Program-made: the position numbers and the translations under genes
In this document: piece after piece, positions 8,145 to 16,026 of the stretch
Layout of the letters: the number at the start of each line of letters is the position of its first letter
Numbering within the stretch: the stretch's first letter is position 1
DNA from: Bacillus gobiensis
Lineage (GTDB): Bacteria > Bacillota > Bacilli > Bacillales > Bacillaceae
Direction: 5' to 3'
Length of the DNA: 64,000 bases
NCBI RefSeq assembly: GCF_001278705.1
Contig: NZ_CP012600.1
Location: forward strand, 4,249,764-4,313,763
Notes under the pieces: generated by a model
What the model saw: only the letters and a program-made list of their open reading frames with translations
Told to the model about the DNA's origin: nothing
Databases searched by the model: none

Positions 8145-9014
8145 ATGAATAATTTAACACGTTTTCCAAGCGGACAGCCTGCACAAGAACAAAACAGGCA
8201 ACCTGGAATTGAAAGTGATATGAATCCAACACCTGTTTATGAAGACGAGAATCATATAGGAACAGGAAAATTAAAAGACAAGGTCGCTTTAATCACAGGG
8301 GGCGACAGCGGAATCGGACGTGCGGTATCCATCGCTTATGCAAAAGAAGGCGCAGATATTGCGATTGTCTATTTAGATGAACATGATGACGCAGAAGAGA
8401 CAAAAGCGAGAATCGAAAAAGAAGGCGTAAGATGCTTGCTTATTCCAGGGGACGTTGGCAGTGAGGAATTCTGCAACGAAGCTGTGGAAAAAACAGTGAG
8501 TGAACTTGGAAAGCTGGACATTCTTGTCAACAATGTTGCAGAGCAGCATCCGAAAGACAGCATTAAAGAGATTTCCAGTGAGCAGCTGGAGAGAACGTTC
8601 CGAACAAACTTCTTTTCCTTTGTTTACTTTATAAAAAAAGCTTTAGATTATATGAAGCCTGGAAGCGCGATTATCAATACAACATCAATTAATCCTTATC
8701 GTGGAAATCCGTCCCTGATTGATTACACCAGCACAAAAGGAGCAATCAACGGTTTAACAAGATCACTTTCCCAACAGATTGTAAAGGACGGAATCCGCGT
8801 AAATGCGGTAGCACCGGGACCGATTTGGACACCATTGATCCCAGCTACATTCCCGGAAGAAACAGTAGAATCATTCGGGAAAAATACGCCAATGGGCAGA
8901 GCGGGTCAGCCCGTAGAACACATCGGAGCCTATCTATTATTGGCATCAAATGAAGGCTCTTATATGACTGGGCAAACGATTCATGTCAACGGCGGCGACT
9001 TTATTTCCACGTAA
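8145..9014 (+). CDS. ydaD: SDR-family oxidoreductase, general stress protein YdaD
   Basis: Short-chain dehydrogenase of 289 residues with the long N-terminal extension (about 45 residues) of the B. subtilis general stress proteins YdaD/YhdF. Cofactor motif ITGGDSGIGRAV, the NNVAEQHP structural motif, the catalytic Ser in INTTSINPY and YTSTK (Tyr and Lys), and VAPGPIWTPL are all present. Substrate is unknown; NAD(P)H-dependent carbonyl reduction is the family chemistry. AGGAGG precedes ATG 8145. A sigma-B-type promoter 40 bases upstream and the position next to ydaG agree with a stress-induced role. Confidence 0.9.
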   Translation: MNNLTRFPSGQPAQEQNRQPGIESDMNPTPVYEDENHIGTGKLKDKVALITGGDSGIGRAVSIAYAKEGADIAIVYLDEHDDAEETKARIEKEGVRCLLIPGDVGSEEFCNEAVEKTVSELGKLDILVNNVAEQHPKDSIKEISSEQLERTFRTNFFSFVYFIKKALDYMKPGSAIINTTSINPYRGNPSLIDYTSTKGAINGLTRSLSQQIVKDGIRVNAVAPGPIWTPLIPATFPEETVESFGKNTPMGRAGQPVEHIGAYLLLASNEGSYMTGQTIHVNGGDFIST

Positions 9015-9027
9015 GGATTAGCGAGAG

Positions 9028-9057
9028 AGGATGGGATGGATTTCCCGTCCTTTTTTT
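9028..9057 (+). terminator. terminator after ydaD
   Basis: AGGATGGGA (9028-9036) pairs with TCCCGTCCT (9043-9051), then a seven-base T tract. Confidence 0.8.
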
Positions 9058-9073
9058 CTTTTTAAAAAGGAAA

Positions 9074-9123
9074 GATTGCGCATATCGGCCTAAGATCGCT
9101 TATAACCAGCCTAACATCGCCCT
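9074..9123. repeat. short degenerate tandem repeat, 20-21 bp period
   Basis: ATTGCGCAT at 9074, ATCGCTTAT at 9094 and ATCGC at 9115 begin successive units, each followed by an A/C-rich stretch. The same core, ATCGCNNATAA, is repeated six times at 29200-29318. Confidence 0.5.
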
Positions 9124-9170
9124 TCCTCACGCAGTTTTTTACTATTTTGCCTATCCGTTAAATTTTTGCC

Positions 9171-9196
9171 GTTTAAATTTCGAACCTTGGTGGAAA
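9171..9196 (+). promoter_or_regulatory. sigma-B-type promoter before ydaG
   Basis: GTTTAA, 14 bases, TGGAAA, ending 40 bases before the TTG start of ydaG. Perfect -35, one mismatch in the -10. Confidence 0.75.
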
Positions 9197-9236
9197 ATAA
9201 ATAACTATGGAGACAATACAAAGGAGTGGCTAAAAA

Positions 9237-9659
9237 TTGACTCAAGAACAGATTAAACAAAAAGTATTGGATGTACTGGAGAATCATAAGGTAGGATCAC
9301 TGGCTACGGTTATAGATGGCAAGCCTCATTCAAGGTACATGACGTTTTTTAACGAGGGTTTAACGTTATTTACTCCAACAAGCGAAGATACGCATAAAGC
9401 TGAAGAAATCGAGGCAAACCCTAACGTCCATGTGCTTCTCGGTTACGATGACAATGGTTTTGGCGATGCGTATGTTGAATTTTCAGGAATTGCAAAATTT
9501 AATTCCAGCAAAGAGCTTAAGGATAAAATTTGGAGCGAAAAGCTGGAAAGATGGTTCGACGGAAAAGATGATCCGAATCTTGTCGTTTTGGAAATCAAGC
9601 CGACAAACATCCGGTTGATGAATGCCAATGAAAATACTCCGCAAACTCTGGAGCTATAA
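9237..9659 (+). CDS. ydaG: general stress protein 26, pyridoxamine-phosphate-oxidase-like (YdaG)
   Basis: Split-barrel FMN-binding-like protein of 140 residues, family of pyridoxamine 5'-phosphate oxidase-related general stress proteins. Recognisable are VGSLATVIDGKPHSRYMTF near the N-terminus and the WF/LEIKPTNIRLMN end. In B. subtilis YdaG is induced by sigma-B; its reaction is not defined. The start is TTG 9237 with AAAGGAG ten bases upstream. It follows ydaD as in B. subtilis but is transcribed from its own sigma-B-type promoter. Confidence 0.9.
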   Translation: MTQEQIKQKVLDVLENHKVGSLATVIDGKPHSRYMTFFNEGLTLFTPTSEDTHKAEEIEANPNVHVLLGYDDNGFGDAYVEFSGIAKFNSSKELKDKIWSEKLERWFDGKDDPNLVVLEIKPTNIRLMNANENTPQTLEL

Positions 9660-9665
9660 AAAAAC

Positions 9666-9694
9666 TTGCGTTCATTGGAAATTTATGCTATGAT
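9666..9694 (+). promoter_or_regulatory. sigma-A promoter of an intergenic transcript
   Basis: TTGCGT and TATGAT separated by 17 bases, directly after ydaG. It points into a long noncoding stretch rather than at a nearby start codon. Confidence 0.6.
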
Positions 9695-9699
9695 TTACA

Positions 9700-10030
9700 C
9701 TTAGAAAACAGAAGCAAATGAGAAAGTAAACTGCTTTTTTCTATTTAAACCTTATTCTTTGTTTTCTAATCTGCCCCTAAATGATTAGAAAAAAGACTTT
9801 TTGTTTCACAATTCAAACTGGCGCGGCTTCGGAGCCGCAAGGACGATTGAGAGGTAGGGCTTTCGTTGTCTTGTTTTTTCAAGAATTTCCATGAAGTTTA
9901 CTTTCGTATAGGATTTTACGGAACGAAATGCTATCCAAGACTCTCACTGGATAAGTGGGATAATGATAAATAAGATTTGCTTAAAGAATAAGATGTAATG
10001 TGCGCCTGACTTTGCTGTCAGGCGCTTTTG
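9700..10030 (+). ncRNA. candidate structured noncoding RNA or long leader
   Basis: About 330 bases with a promoter at one end and a strong terminator at the other, and no supportable reading frame. Elements seen: TTAGAAAACA near 9700 pairing with TGTTTTCTAA near 9758, a GCGGCT-TCGG-AGCCGC hairpin near 9824, and a GGACGA...TCGTTGTC pairing around it. I could not match it to RNase P, tmRNA, 6S, SRP RNA or any riboswitch core I know. The next gene is amj, 135 bases past the terminator, so it could be a leader of that gene or an independent sRNA. Confidence 0.45.
10002..10029 (+). terminator. strong terminator ending the intergenic transcript
   Basis: Nine-base-pair perfect stem (10002-10010 with 10017-10025), loop of six, then TTTT. 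Confidence 0.8.
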
Positions 10031-10164
10031 CGTGTTTGTACTGAAAAAATCAGTTTGGAGAAACCTTATTTAAGGATAGAATCCGAGGCTCCACTTTCAT
10101 AAATAAAAAAATGAAACCATGCCGAACTTGAATTAGTCTAATGAAGGAACAAGGAGGTTTCCCC

Positions 10165-10974
10165 ATGGAGTTTATAACTACAAACGTAATCATTATTTTC
10201 TTTTTTTTATTGCTCATTCATTCGGTCGAAACGCTTGCTTATACTACACGTCTTGCCGGGGCTAGAATAGGCTTGATTGCTTCGGCTTTATCGCTGTTTA
10301 ATGTTATGGTCACTGTTTCGCGGATGTCGAATATGTTGCAGCAGCCATTTACAGGAGGGATTATTGATCATTCAGGAGAAAATGCCCTGGTTGTGGTCAG
10401 TGAACAATTTCGCGTGCTGATCTTTGGATCAACGGCAGGATCGATTATAGGAATGATTTTGCTGCCTACGTTTATCGCTGCATTTTCGAGGGCTATACTC
10501 CATTTATCAGAAGAAAACGGTTCAGTCCTCAATTTCTTTCGTAAAGGAATTTCTAATAAATGGTTTGCGCATGTTCGTAGGTACATAAAGCTGCCTTCAG
10601 CTCATTATTTTAAAGGATTTCATTTCCGGCTCATTCCGAAGCGGCTTTTTGTCTTAAATATGCTCATTACATCTATCTACACAATTGGTGTTCTCTCGGC
10701 TCTTTACGCGGGACTGCTTGCTCCTGAAAGGTCAACGACAGCTGTTACGGCATCAGGCCTTGTTAACGGGGTAGCCACGATTTTGTTGGCGCTGTTTGTC
10801 GATCCCAAGATTTCCGTGCTTGCTGATGGTGTTTCAAAAGGCAAGATAAACTACAAGTATTTAAAATGGACTTCGGTTACCTTAGTGTTCTCAAGGGTCT
10901 GCGGAACCATTTTGGCTCAAGTTTTATTCATACCGGCTGCCTATTATATCGCTTGGATGACGAAATGGCTTTAA
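10165..10974 (+). CDS. amj: alternate lipid II flippase Amj (YdaH)
   Basis: Multi-spanning membrane protein of 269 residues that moves lipid II across the membrane as an alternative to MurJ in B. subtilis. The match rests on HSVETLAYTTRLAGAR at the N-terminus, SNMLQQPFTGGIIDHSG, and the C-terminal AYYIAWMTKWL, together with its place between ydaG and ydzA. About six hydrophobic segments are visible. ATG 10165 is the start: the ideal site AAGGAGGT lies inside the codons that a start at 10141 would use. An extracytoplasmic-function promoter is known for amj in B. subtilis; here only a weak GAGAAACC-like element near 10057 can be pointed to. Confidence 0.92.
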   Translation: MEFITTNVIIIFFFLLLIHSVETLAYTTRLAGARIGLIASALSLFNVMVTVSRMSNMLQQPFTGGIIDHSGENALVVVSEQFRVLIFGSTAGSIIGMILLPTFIAAFSRAILHLSEENGSVLNFFRKGISNKWFAHVRRYIKLPSAHYFKGFHFRLIPKRLFVLNMLITSIYTIGVLSALYAGLLAPERSTTAVTASGLVNGVATILLALFVDPKISVLADGVSKGKINYKYLKWTSVTLVFSRVCGTILAQVLFIPAAYYIAWMTKWL

Positions 10975-10996
10975 TTACTGCCAGTAAAGAAAAAAA

Positions 10997-11020
10997 ACAC
11001 TGCGAATGCAGCGTCATTTT
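10997..11020. terminator. bidirectional terminator between amj and ydzA
   Basis: ACACTGC (10997-11003) with GCAGCGT (11008-11014), one mismatch, flanked by A-rich and T-rich runs so it can act on both convergent transcripts. Confidence 0.6.
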
Positions 11021-11310
11021 TTCTCGTATTTACGAAGCCCTCTATCGTAAAAAAAGTTCCCAAAAGGCACAAAAGCAACAATTAAGCCGGCTGCTGTCCA
11101 TTTTAGTGACCATCTCAATACAAACGTAACATACGCAAGAACAAGGATATACAATATAAACAATCCGCCGTGAATGCTGCCGACAATGGTCACTGCCATC
11201 GGAATGTCAGCCAAATGCTTAAGCGGCATAGCAATAAATAATAGAATAAGCAATGACATTCCTTCAAGAAAACCCATCGTTCTCAACCGTCCAATCGGTG
11301 TGCTTAGCAT
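11014..11310 (-). CDS. ydzA: DUF3817 integral membrane protein YdzA
   Basis: Small membrane protein of 98 residues with three to four hydrophobic helices and the DUF3817 features GRLRTMGFLEGMSLL and IHGGLFILY, ending in FGNFFYDRGLRKY. It is the syntenic counterpart of B. subtilis ydzA. The function is unknown. The internal ATG at 11310 is used because AAGGAGG occurs just upstream of it, within the codons of the longer frame. It is convergent with amj and downstream of an isochorismatase-like gene on the same strand. Confidence 0.85.
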   Translation of the reverse strand: MLSTPIGRLRTMGFLEGMSLLILLFIAMPLKHLADIPMAVTIVGSIHGGLFILYILVLAYVTFVLRWSLKWTAAGLIVAFVPFGNFFYDRGLRKYEKK

Positions 11311-11405
11311 GTTTTTATAGCCCTCCTTAAACATCAGTTACTATAATAAATATAAACTATGAATGGGACAACTATGATGGGTTTTTATGAATCGTCAAAA
11401 TAAAT

Positions 11406-11960
11406 TCATTTTTGGAGCAGTTTTAGTGTTTCCTGAGTTGACAAGATGGTTGCAAATTCCCTGTTCAGGCTGCTTAAATGAACGTCATGAATAAGCTCTG
11501 CAGATAAGGTGCTTCCATCTATCCCCTTTCTTTCAAAGGTGGCCGTTGCGTCTGAAACGAGAATCATTTGAAAACCGAGATTGCTTCCCATTCTGACTGT
11601 GGTAGAGACGCAATGATCGGTTGTTAGTCCAAGTGTAATCAGAGCTTCGATTTTTTTACCCCTAAGATATTCCTCCAGCTTGGTCCCGATAAATGCACTA
11701 TTCACGGATTTCGTGAATACCATTTCTGATTTTTCAGGTTCGAGCCCGTCGATAAATTTAGATGTAGGCGAGTGCTCGTAAAAAAGACTCTCATTATTCG
11801 TAGAGATATGTTTTACGTGAATGATAGTTTGTCCAACCATCCTTGCCTGCTTTAAAAGCTCGTAAGCATTTTTTTCAGCAAAAGGATTGTTTCTTTTCCC
11901 CCATGAAGGATCAGCGAATGCCTGCTGAAAGTCAATGAATAAGAATGCCGTATTCTTCAT
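11406..11960 (-). CDS. isochorismatase-family cysteine hydrolase
   Basis: Cysteine hydrolase of 184 residues. The catalytic triad positions of the family are visible: Asp in FIDFQQAF near the start, Lys in HVKHI near residue 57, and Cys in TTDHCVSTTVR near residue 120. Members hydrolyse isochorismate, nicotinamide or related amides; the substrate here is unknown. The ATG at 11960 is one base past the stop of the upstream gene (TAA at 11962-11964), so the two are translationally coupled; a GTG at 11978 is possible but would overlap. Confidence 0.85.
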   Translation of the reverse strand: MKNTAFLFIDFQQAFADPSWGKRNNPFAEKNAYELLKQARMVGQTIIHVKHISTNNESLFYEHSPTSKFIDGLEPEKSEMVFTKSVNSAFIGTKLEEYLRGKKIEALITLGLTTDHCVSTTVRMGSNLGFQMILVSDATATFERKGIDGSTLSAELIHDVHLSSLNREFATILSTQETLKLLQK

Positions 11961-11961
11961 A

Positions 11962-12384
11962 TTAAACCGTTCCACCAACTGGCTGGAGCTTCATAAGTGC
12001 CCCGAAAAATTGCTGTGCGGTTGTAAAGCAAATAAAAGCCACCAGCTCACTGATTTCTTCATCTGAAAAATGCTCTTTCAAAATATCAAACTGTGCATCC
12101 TTGACTTGATCTCGTTCATGGAGAAAAACCTCTGCAAATCCCATGGCACAGCTAAGCTTGATATCCTCTGGCGAATGAACGGGCGCTCCCTTTGTCTGGC
12201 AATAGGTGCAGCCGTTTCCTGTCGCTAACACTCTCCTTACTTGCTCCTTCAATTCAGGTGATAGCCTTCCTCCGTTGGCAAGCTCGCCATCTAGTGCATT
12301 CCATTTCTCTAATATAGAATCAGAGTGACCGAGCAGCTGGGAGAAAGGAGTAGTTCCGTTGGCCGACTTTTTTATTCTTGTCAT
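11962..12384 (-). CDS. AhpD-like carboxymuconolactone decarboxylase-family protein
   Basis: Protein of 140 residues in the AhpD/CMD fold. It contains a CTYC motif (CxxC) around residue 70, the redox-active pair of AhpD-like peroxidase partners, followed by a helix-rich C-terminus with FICFTTAQQFFGAL. A disulfide reductase or alkylhydroperoxidase role is likely but not proven. ATG 12384 follows AGGAGGTGGC. It is the first gene of a two-gene unit with the isochorismatase-like enzyme and is divergent from lrpC. Confidence 0.8.
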   Translation of the reverse strand: MTRIKKSANGTTPFSQLLGHSDSILEKWNALDGELANGGRLSPELKEQVRRVLATGNGCTYCQTKGAPVHSPEDIKLSCAMGFAEVFLHERDQVKDAQFDILKEHFSDEEISELVAFICFTTAQQFFGALMKLQPVGGTV

Positions 12385-12494
12385 ATTGCCACCTCCTGTC
12401 ATAATAATAGCTAAGAATGATAAGGTTTTACATCATAGTTGCAATGAAAAAGAACATAATTCTATTAAAATGAAATTTATATAAGGGGAATCAT

Positions 12495-12947
12495 TTGCAA
12501 ATGAAAATTGATCAAGTGGATGTGCATATTTTGAATGAGCTTTCTAAAGACAGCCGGCAATCGATGAGGGAGTTGGCGAAGAAGGTAAATCTTTCTGCAC
12601 CTTCTGTGACAGAACGAGTAAGGCGGATGGAGTCATTTGGAATGATTAAGCATTATTCCACTCAATTCGATTATAAAAAAATCGGCTTTCCGGTCAGCTG
12701 TTTGATTGAGGCTACGATCAAAAATGGAGAATATGAAAGGTTTAAAGCGCACATTAAAACGCTGCCTTATGTTGAGTTCTGTTACCGGATCGCAGGGGAA
12801 GCTTGCTATATGCTGAAAATTAATCGGGAAAGCCTTGAACAAGTGGAAACCTTTATTAACGAAACAGCGCCTTATGCCCAAACGGTTACTCATGTTATTT
12901 TTTCAGAGGTGGAAACGATGAGAGAAATTATTATAGAAGACAACTAG
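12495..12947 (+). CDS. lrpC: Lrp/AsnC-family transcriptional regulator LrpC
   Basis: DNA-binding regulator of 150 residues: N-terminal winged helix (DVHILNELSKDSRQSMREL and a helix-turn-helix through APSVTERVRRM) and C-terminal RAM ligand-binding domain. B. subtilis LrpC binds and wraps DNA and lies directly before topB, as here. The TTG at 12495 has AAGGGG six bases upstream; ATG 12501 two codons later is an alternative. The gene is divergent from the AhpD-like unit, which it may regulate. Confidence 0.9.
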   Translation: MQMKIDQVDVHILNELSKDSRQSMRELAKKVNLSAPSVTERVRRMESFGMIKHYSTQFDYKKIGFPVSCLIEATIKNGEYERFKAHIKTLPYVEFCYRIAGEACYMLKINRESLEQVETFINETAPYAQTVTHVIFSEVETMREIIIEDN

Positions 12948-13044
12948 ATCATTCATCAACAAAATGCCTAAGGGTACCTGCACTTAGAAGAAAACTCCTG
13001 GTTGTGGTAAAGTATTAAGCAGTAAGCAAGAAAGGATGTTCATA

Positions 13045-15231
13045 TTGAGCAAAACCGTAGTTCTAGCAGAAAAACCTTCAGTCGGGCGCGACCTTGCCCG
13101 CGTGCTGAAGTGTCATAAAAAAGGAAATGGCTATCTGGAAGGCGACCGTTATATCGTCACGTGGGCTCTTGGCCATTTAGTTACATTAGCCGATCCGGAT
13201 GGATATCAGAAAGAGTATCAGTCTTGGAAGCTTGAGGACTTGCCGATTATCCCCGAGCCTTTGAAGCTTGTCGTCATAAAGAAAACGGGAAAACAGTTTC
13301 AAGCAGTCAAATCCCAGCTTTTGCGCAAGGATGTGAAAGAAATTGTCATAGCAACGGATGCCGGGAGAGAAGGAGAGCTTGTTGCCCGGTGGATTATTGA
13401 CAAAGCAAAGGTGTCTAAGCCAATAAAACGGCTATGGATTTCATCAGTCACCGATAAAGCGATAAGCGATGGGTTTAAAAAGCTGAAAAACGGCAAAGAA
13501 TTTGAAAATCTTTATGCCTCTGCAGTGGCGCGAGCCGAGGCAGACTGGATTGTGGGAATCAACGCAACGAGGGCCTTAACCACCAAATACAATGCCCAAC
13601 TGTCATGCGGCCGGGTTCAAACGCCGACGTTAGCGATGATTGCACATAGGGAAGAGGAGATCAAAAAATTTAAGCCTAAGCCATATTACGGGCTTCGTGC
13701 CGAAACAAATGGTATGGTACTGAATTGGCAGGATAAGCATTCAAAGCAAAGCAGAACCTTCGATAAATCAGTCACGGAAAAGCTGATGAACTTGCTGAAA
13801 GGGAAGCAGGCTGTCATTCACGATTTGAAAAAAACTGCGAAAAAAAGCTTTTCACCAGCGTTGTATGATTTGACTGAGCTTCAAAGAGACGCTTATAAAC
13901 GATTCGGATTTTCTGCAAAAGAAACGCTTTCTGTTCTGCAAAAGCTCTATGAGCAGCACAAGCTGGTTACCTATCCACGGACTGATTCGAGATATTTGTC
14001 AGCCGATATTGTACCGACATTAAAGGACAGGTTAGAAGCGATCGAGATCAAACCATACGCCCCGTTTGCCAGAAAAATTCTAAATACAGGCATCAAAGCA
14101 CATAAAGGCTTTGTCAATGATGCCAAAGTTTCCGACCACCATGCGATTATACCAACAGAAGAGCCGGCTGCTCTAGGCAGGCTGAGCGAAAAAGAAAGAA
14201 AGTTGTATGATTTAATTGCCAAACGTTTTTTGGCAGTGCTCATGCCGGGATTTGAATATGAAGAAACAAAGGTTACCGCACTGATCGGGGAAGAGAATTT
14301 TACAGCAAAGGGGAAAGTCGTTCTTTCTCAAGGCTGGAAAGCAGTGTATGATCATTCCTATGACGAGGATGACCAAGACGAGGAAAAGGACCAAACCCTG
14401 CCGAAGCTTACAAAAGGCGATACATTAGCCGTCAGGTCTCTTAAGGAAACAAACGGGGAAACGAAGCCGCCTGCGAGATTCAATGAAGGAACCCTCCTGT
14501 CAGCGATGGAAAACCCGGGCGCTTTTATGAAGAATGAGGAAAAAGGGCTTGTGAAAACATTGGGAGAAACCGGCGGACTCGGAACCGTAGCAACAAGAGC
14601 GGATATTATTGAGAAGCTGTTTAACAGCTTTCTGCTTGAGAAAAAAGGAAAAGATATTTTTCTCACTTCAAAAGGAAGACAGCTGCTTGAGCTAGTCCCT
14701 GAGGATTTAAAATCTCCTGCTTTGACAGCCGAGTGGGAGCAAAAGCTTTCCGACATTGCAAAAGGCAAGCTGAAATCTTCTTTCTTCATTAAGGATATGA
14801 AAGATTATACGAAAGAGACAGTGAAAGAAATTAAGCAAAGCAGCCAAAAATTTAAACACGATAACGTGACAGGCACCCATTGCCCAGATTGCGGAAAGCT
14901 GATGCTGAAGGTTAACGGGAAGCGTGGTACGATGCTTGTCTGCCAGGATCGCGAATGCGGAAGCAGAAAATCAGTATCGAAAACAACGAACGCCCGCTGT
15001 CCAAAATGCCATAAGCGCTTAGAGCTAAGAGGTGAAGGAGAAGGACAAATTTTCGCTTGTGTTTGCGGCCACAGAGAGAAGCTCTCTTCCTTTGAAAAAC
15101 GCAAAGCAAAAGAAAAAACAGGACGTGCTTCAAAACGGGATGTCCATTCTTACATGAAAAAGCAAGACAAAGATGAACCAATCAACAACGCGCTGGCAGA
15201 ACAGTTGAAAAAATTAAAGCTTGATAAGTAA
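13045..15231 (+). CDS. topB: DNA topoisomerase III
   Basis: Type IA topoisomerase of 728 residues that relaxes and decatenates DNA through a 5'-phosphotyrosine intermediate. The TOPRIM part shows VVLAEKPSVGRDLA and the metal motif DAGREGEL; the active-site tyrosine is in VTYPRTDSRYLS (about residue 310). The C-terminus carries cysteine-rich zinc-ribbon-like repeats (CPDCGK, CQDREC, CPKCHK, CVCG). It matches B. subtilis TopB nearly end to end. The start is TTG 13045 (MSKTVVLAEKPS) with GAAAGGA eight bases before; ATG 13036 overlaps that site. Confidence 0.96.
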   Translation: MSKTVVLAEKPSVGRDLARVLKCHKKGNGYLEGDRYIVTWALGHLVTLADPDGYQKEYQSWKLEDLPIIPEPLKLVVIKKTGKQFQAVKSQLLRKDVKEIVIATDAGREGELVARWIIDKAKVSKPIKRLWISSVTDKAISDGFKKLKNGKEFENLYASAVARAEADWIVGINATRALTTKYNAQLSCGRVQTPTLAMIAHREEEIKKFKPKPYYGLRAETNGMVLNWQDKHSKQSRTFDKSVTEKLMNLLKGKQAVIHDLKKTAKKSFSPALYDLTELQRDAYKRFGFSAKETLSVLQKLYEQHKLVTYPRTDSRYLSADIVPTLKDRLEAIEIKPYAPFARKILNTGIKAHKGFVNDAKVSDHHAIIPTEEPAALGRLSEKERKLYDLIAKRFLAVLMPGFEYEETKVTALIGEENFTAKGKVVLSQGWKAVYDHSYDEDDQDEEKDQTLPKLTKGDTLAVRSLKETNGETKPPARFNEGTLLSAMENPGAFMKNEEKGLVKTLGETGGLGTVATRADIIEKLFNSFLLEKKGKDIFLTSKGRQLLELVPEDLKSPALTAEWEQKLSDIAKGKLKSSFFIKDMKDYTKETVKEIKQSSQKFKHDNVTGTHCPDCGKLMLKVNGKRGTMLVCQDRECGSRKSVSKTTNARCPKCHKRLELRGEGEGQIFACVCGHREKLSSFEKRKAKEKTGRASKRDVHSYMKKQDKDEPINNALAEQLKKLKLDK

Positions 15232-15238
15232 TAGGAGA

Positions 15239-15286
15239 AACTGTGGTTAGCTGACTGAAGGAATTCAAAGCTAAACACAGTTTTTT
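15239..15286 (+). terminator. terminator after topB
   Basis: Thirteen-base stem with one mismatch (15239-15251 with 15270-15282) followed by TTTT. Confidence 0.85.
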
Positions 15287-15389
15287 GCAGGATTTAAACA
15301 GACATCCTCTATATTTTTGCATACAAATTTATTATATAATGAACGTACTGTTTATATTTCCTTTTAGCTTAAGGAGGATTTTGTGTAAG

Positions 15390-15953
15390 GTGAATTCAAA
15401 AAGAGCCATTCCCGTGAGAGAAAGAAGCATTGTGTTAATTGGTTTTATGGGTGTAGGAAAAACAACAATTGGTGAGCTTGTGGCCAAAAAATTATATAGA
15501 GACTTCATAGACACTGATCAGGAAATCGAAAAAGCCTTTAACATGACTATTCCCGATTTGTTTAAGGAAAAAGGAGAGGCATTTTTTCGAAAAACAGAAA
15601 AAGACGTTATTGTTAACCTATGCGAGCAAACAAAATATAAGGTAATCTCTCTTGGCGGGGGAGCTTTTAACCAAGAGGAGATCAGGAAAAAATGCTTGGA
15701 AAACTGCATCGTATTGCATCTTGATCTTTCTTGGGAGAACTGGAAGCAGCGCATGGATATCCTTATTGAAAATCGCCCGGTCATCAATAATCGCTCGATT
15801 GATGAGATTGAGCAGCTTTTCATTGAAAGAAAGAGTCTTTATTCCGAGCATAATTCAAGGATAGAAACTGACAATCTCACCCCTGAGGAAGTTGCTGATT
15901 ATATAGTGGAAACGTTGAAGCTTGGTTGGGAAATTTACCAGCCGGGTAAATGA
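15390..15953 (+). CDS. aroK: shikimate kinase
   Basis: P-loop kinase of 187 residues that phosphorylates shikimate in aromatic amino acid synthesis. Walker A GFMGVGKTT, the shikimate-binding DTD after it, the SLGGGAF glycine-rich loop and the lid ENRPVINN are visible. The N-terminus has about ten extra residues. Start choice: GTG 15390 lies 12 bases after AAGGAGG; TTG 15381 is only three bases away and is less likely. The gene replaces the ydaJKLMN operon found after topB in B. subtilis. Some P-loop relatives act on gluconate or other substrates, but the DTD and GGG pattern favour shikimate. Confidence 0.85.
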   Translation: MNSKRAIPVRERSIVLIGFMGVGKTTIGELVAKKLYRDFIDTDQEIEKAFNMTIPDLFKEKGEAFFRKTEKDVIVNLCEQTKYKVISLGGGAFNQEEIRKKCLENCIVLHLDLSWENWKQRMDILIENRPVINNRSIDEIEQLFIERKSLYSEHNSRIETDNLTPEEVADYIVETLKLGWEIYQPGK

Positions 15954-15974
15954 CTTATTTTTGTGATACGTTAA

Positions 15975-16007
15975 AGAGAGACTGACTTAATCATCAGTCT
16001 CTCTTTT
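15975..16007. terminator. terminator between convergent aroK and alcohol dehydrogenase
   Basis: Perfect eleven-base-pair stem (15975-15985 with 15994-16004) with TTT after it. Confidence 0.8.
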
Positions 16008-16026
16008 GTTATCCCTATTTTTCCAA

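Noticed and set aside
9700..10030. Assigning the intergenic transcript to tmRNA, RNase P RNA, 6S RNA or a known riboswitch
   Set aside because: None of the conserved cores I know for these classes is present.
14358..15181. Three minus-strand frames over topB
   Set aside because: They are low-complexity shadows of topB codons.
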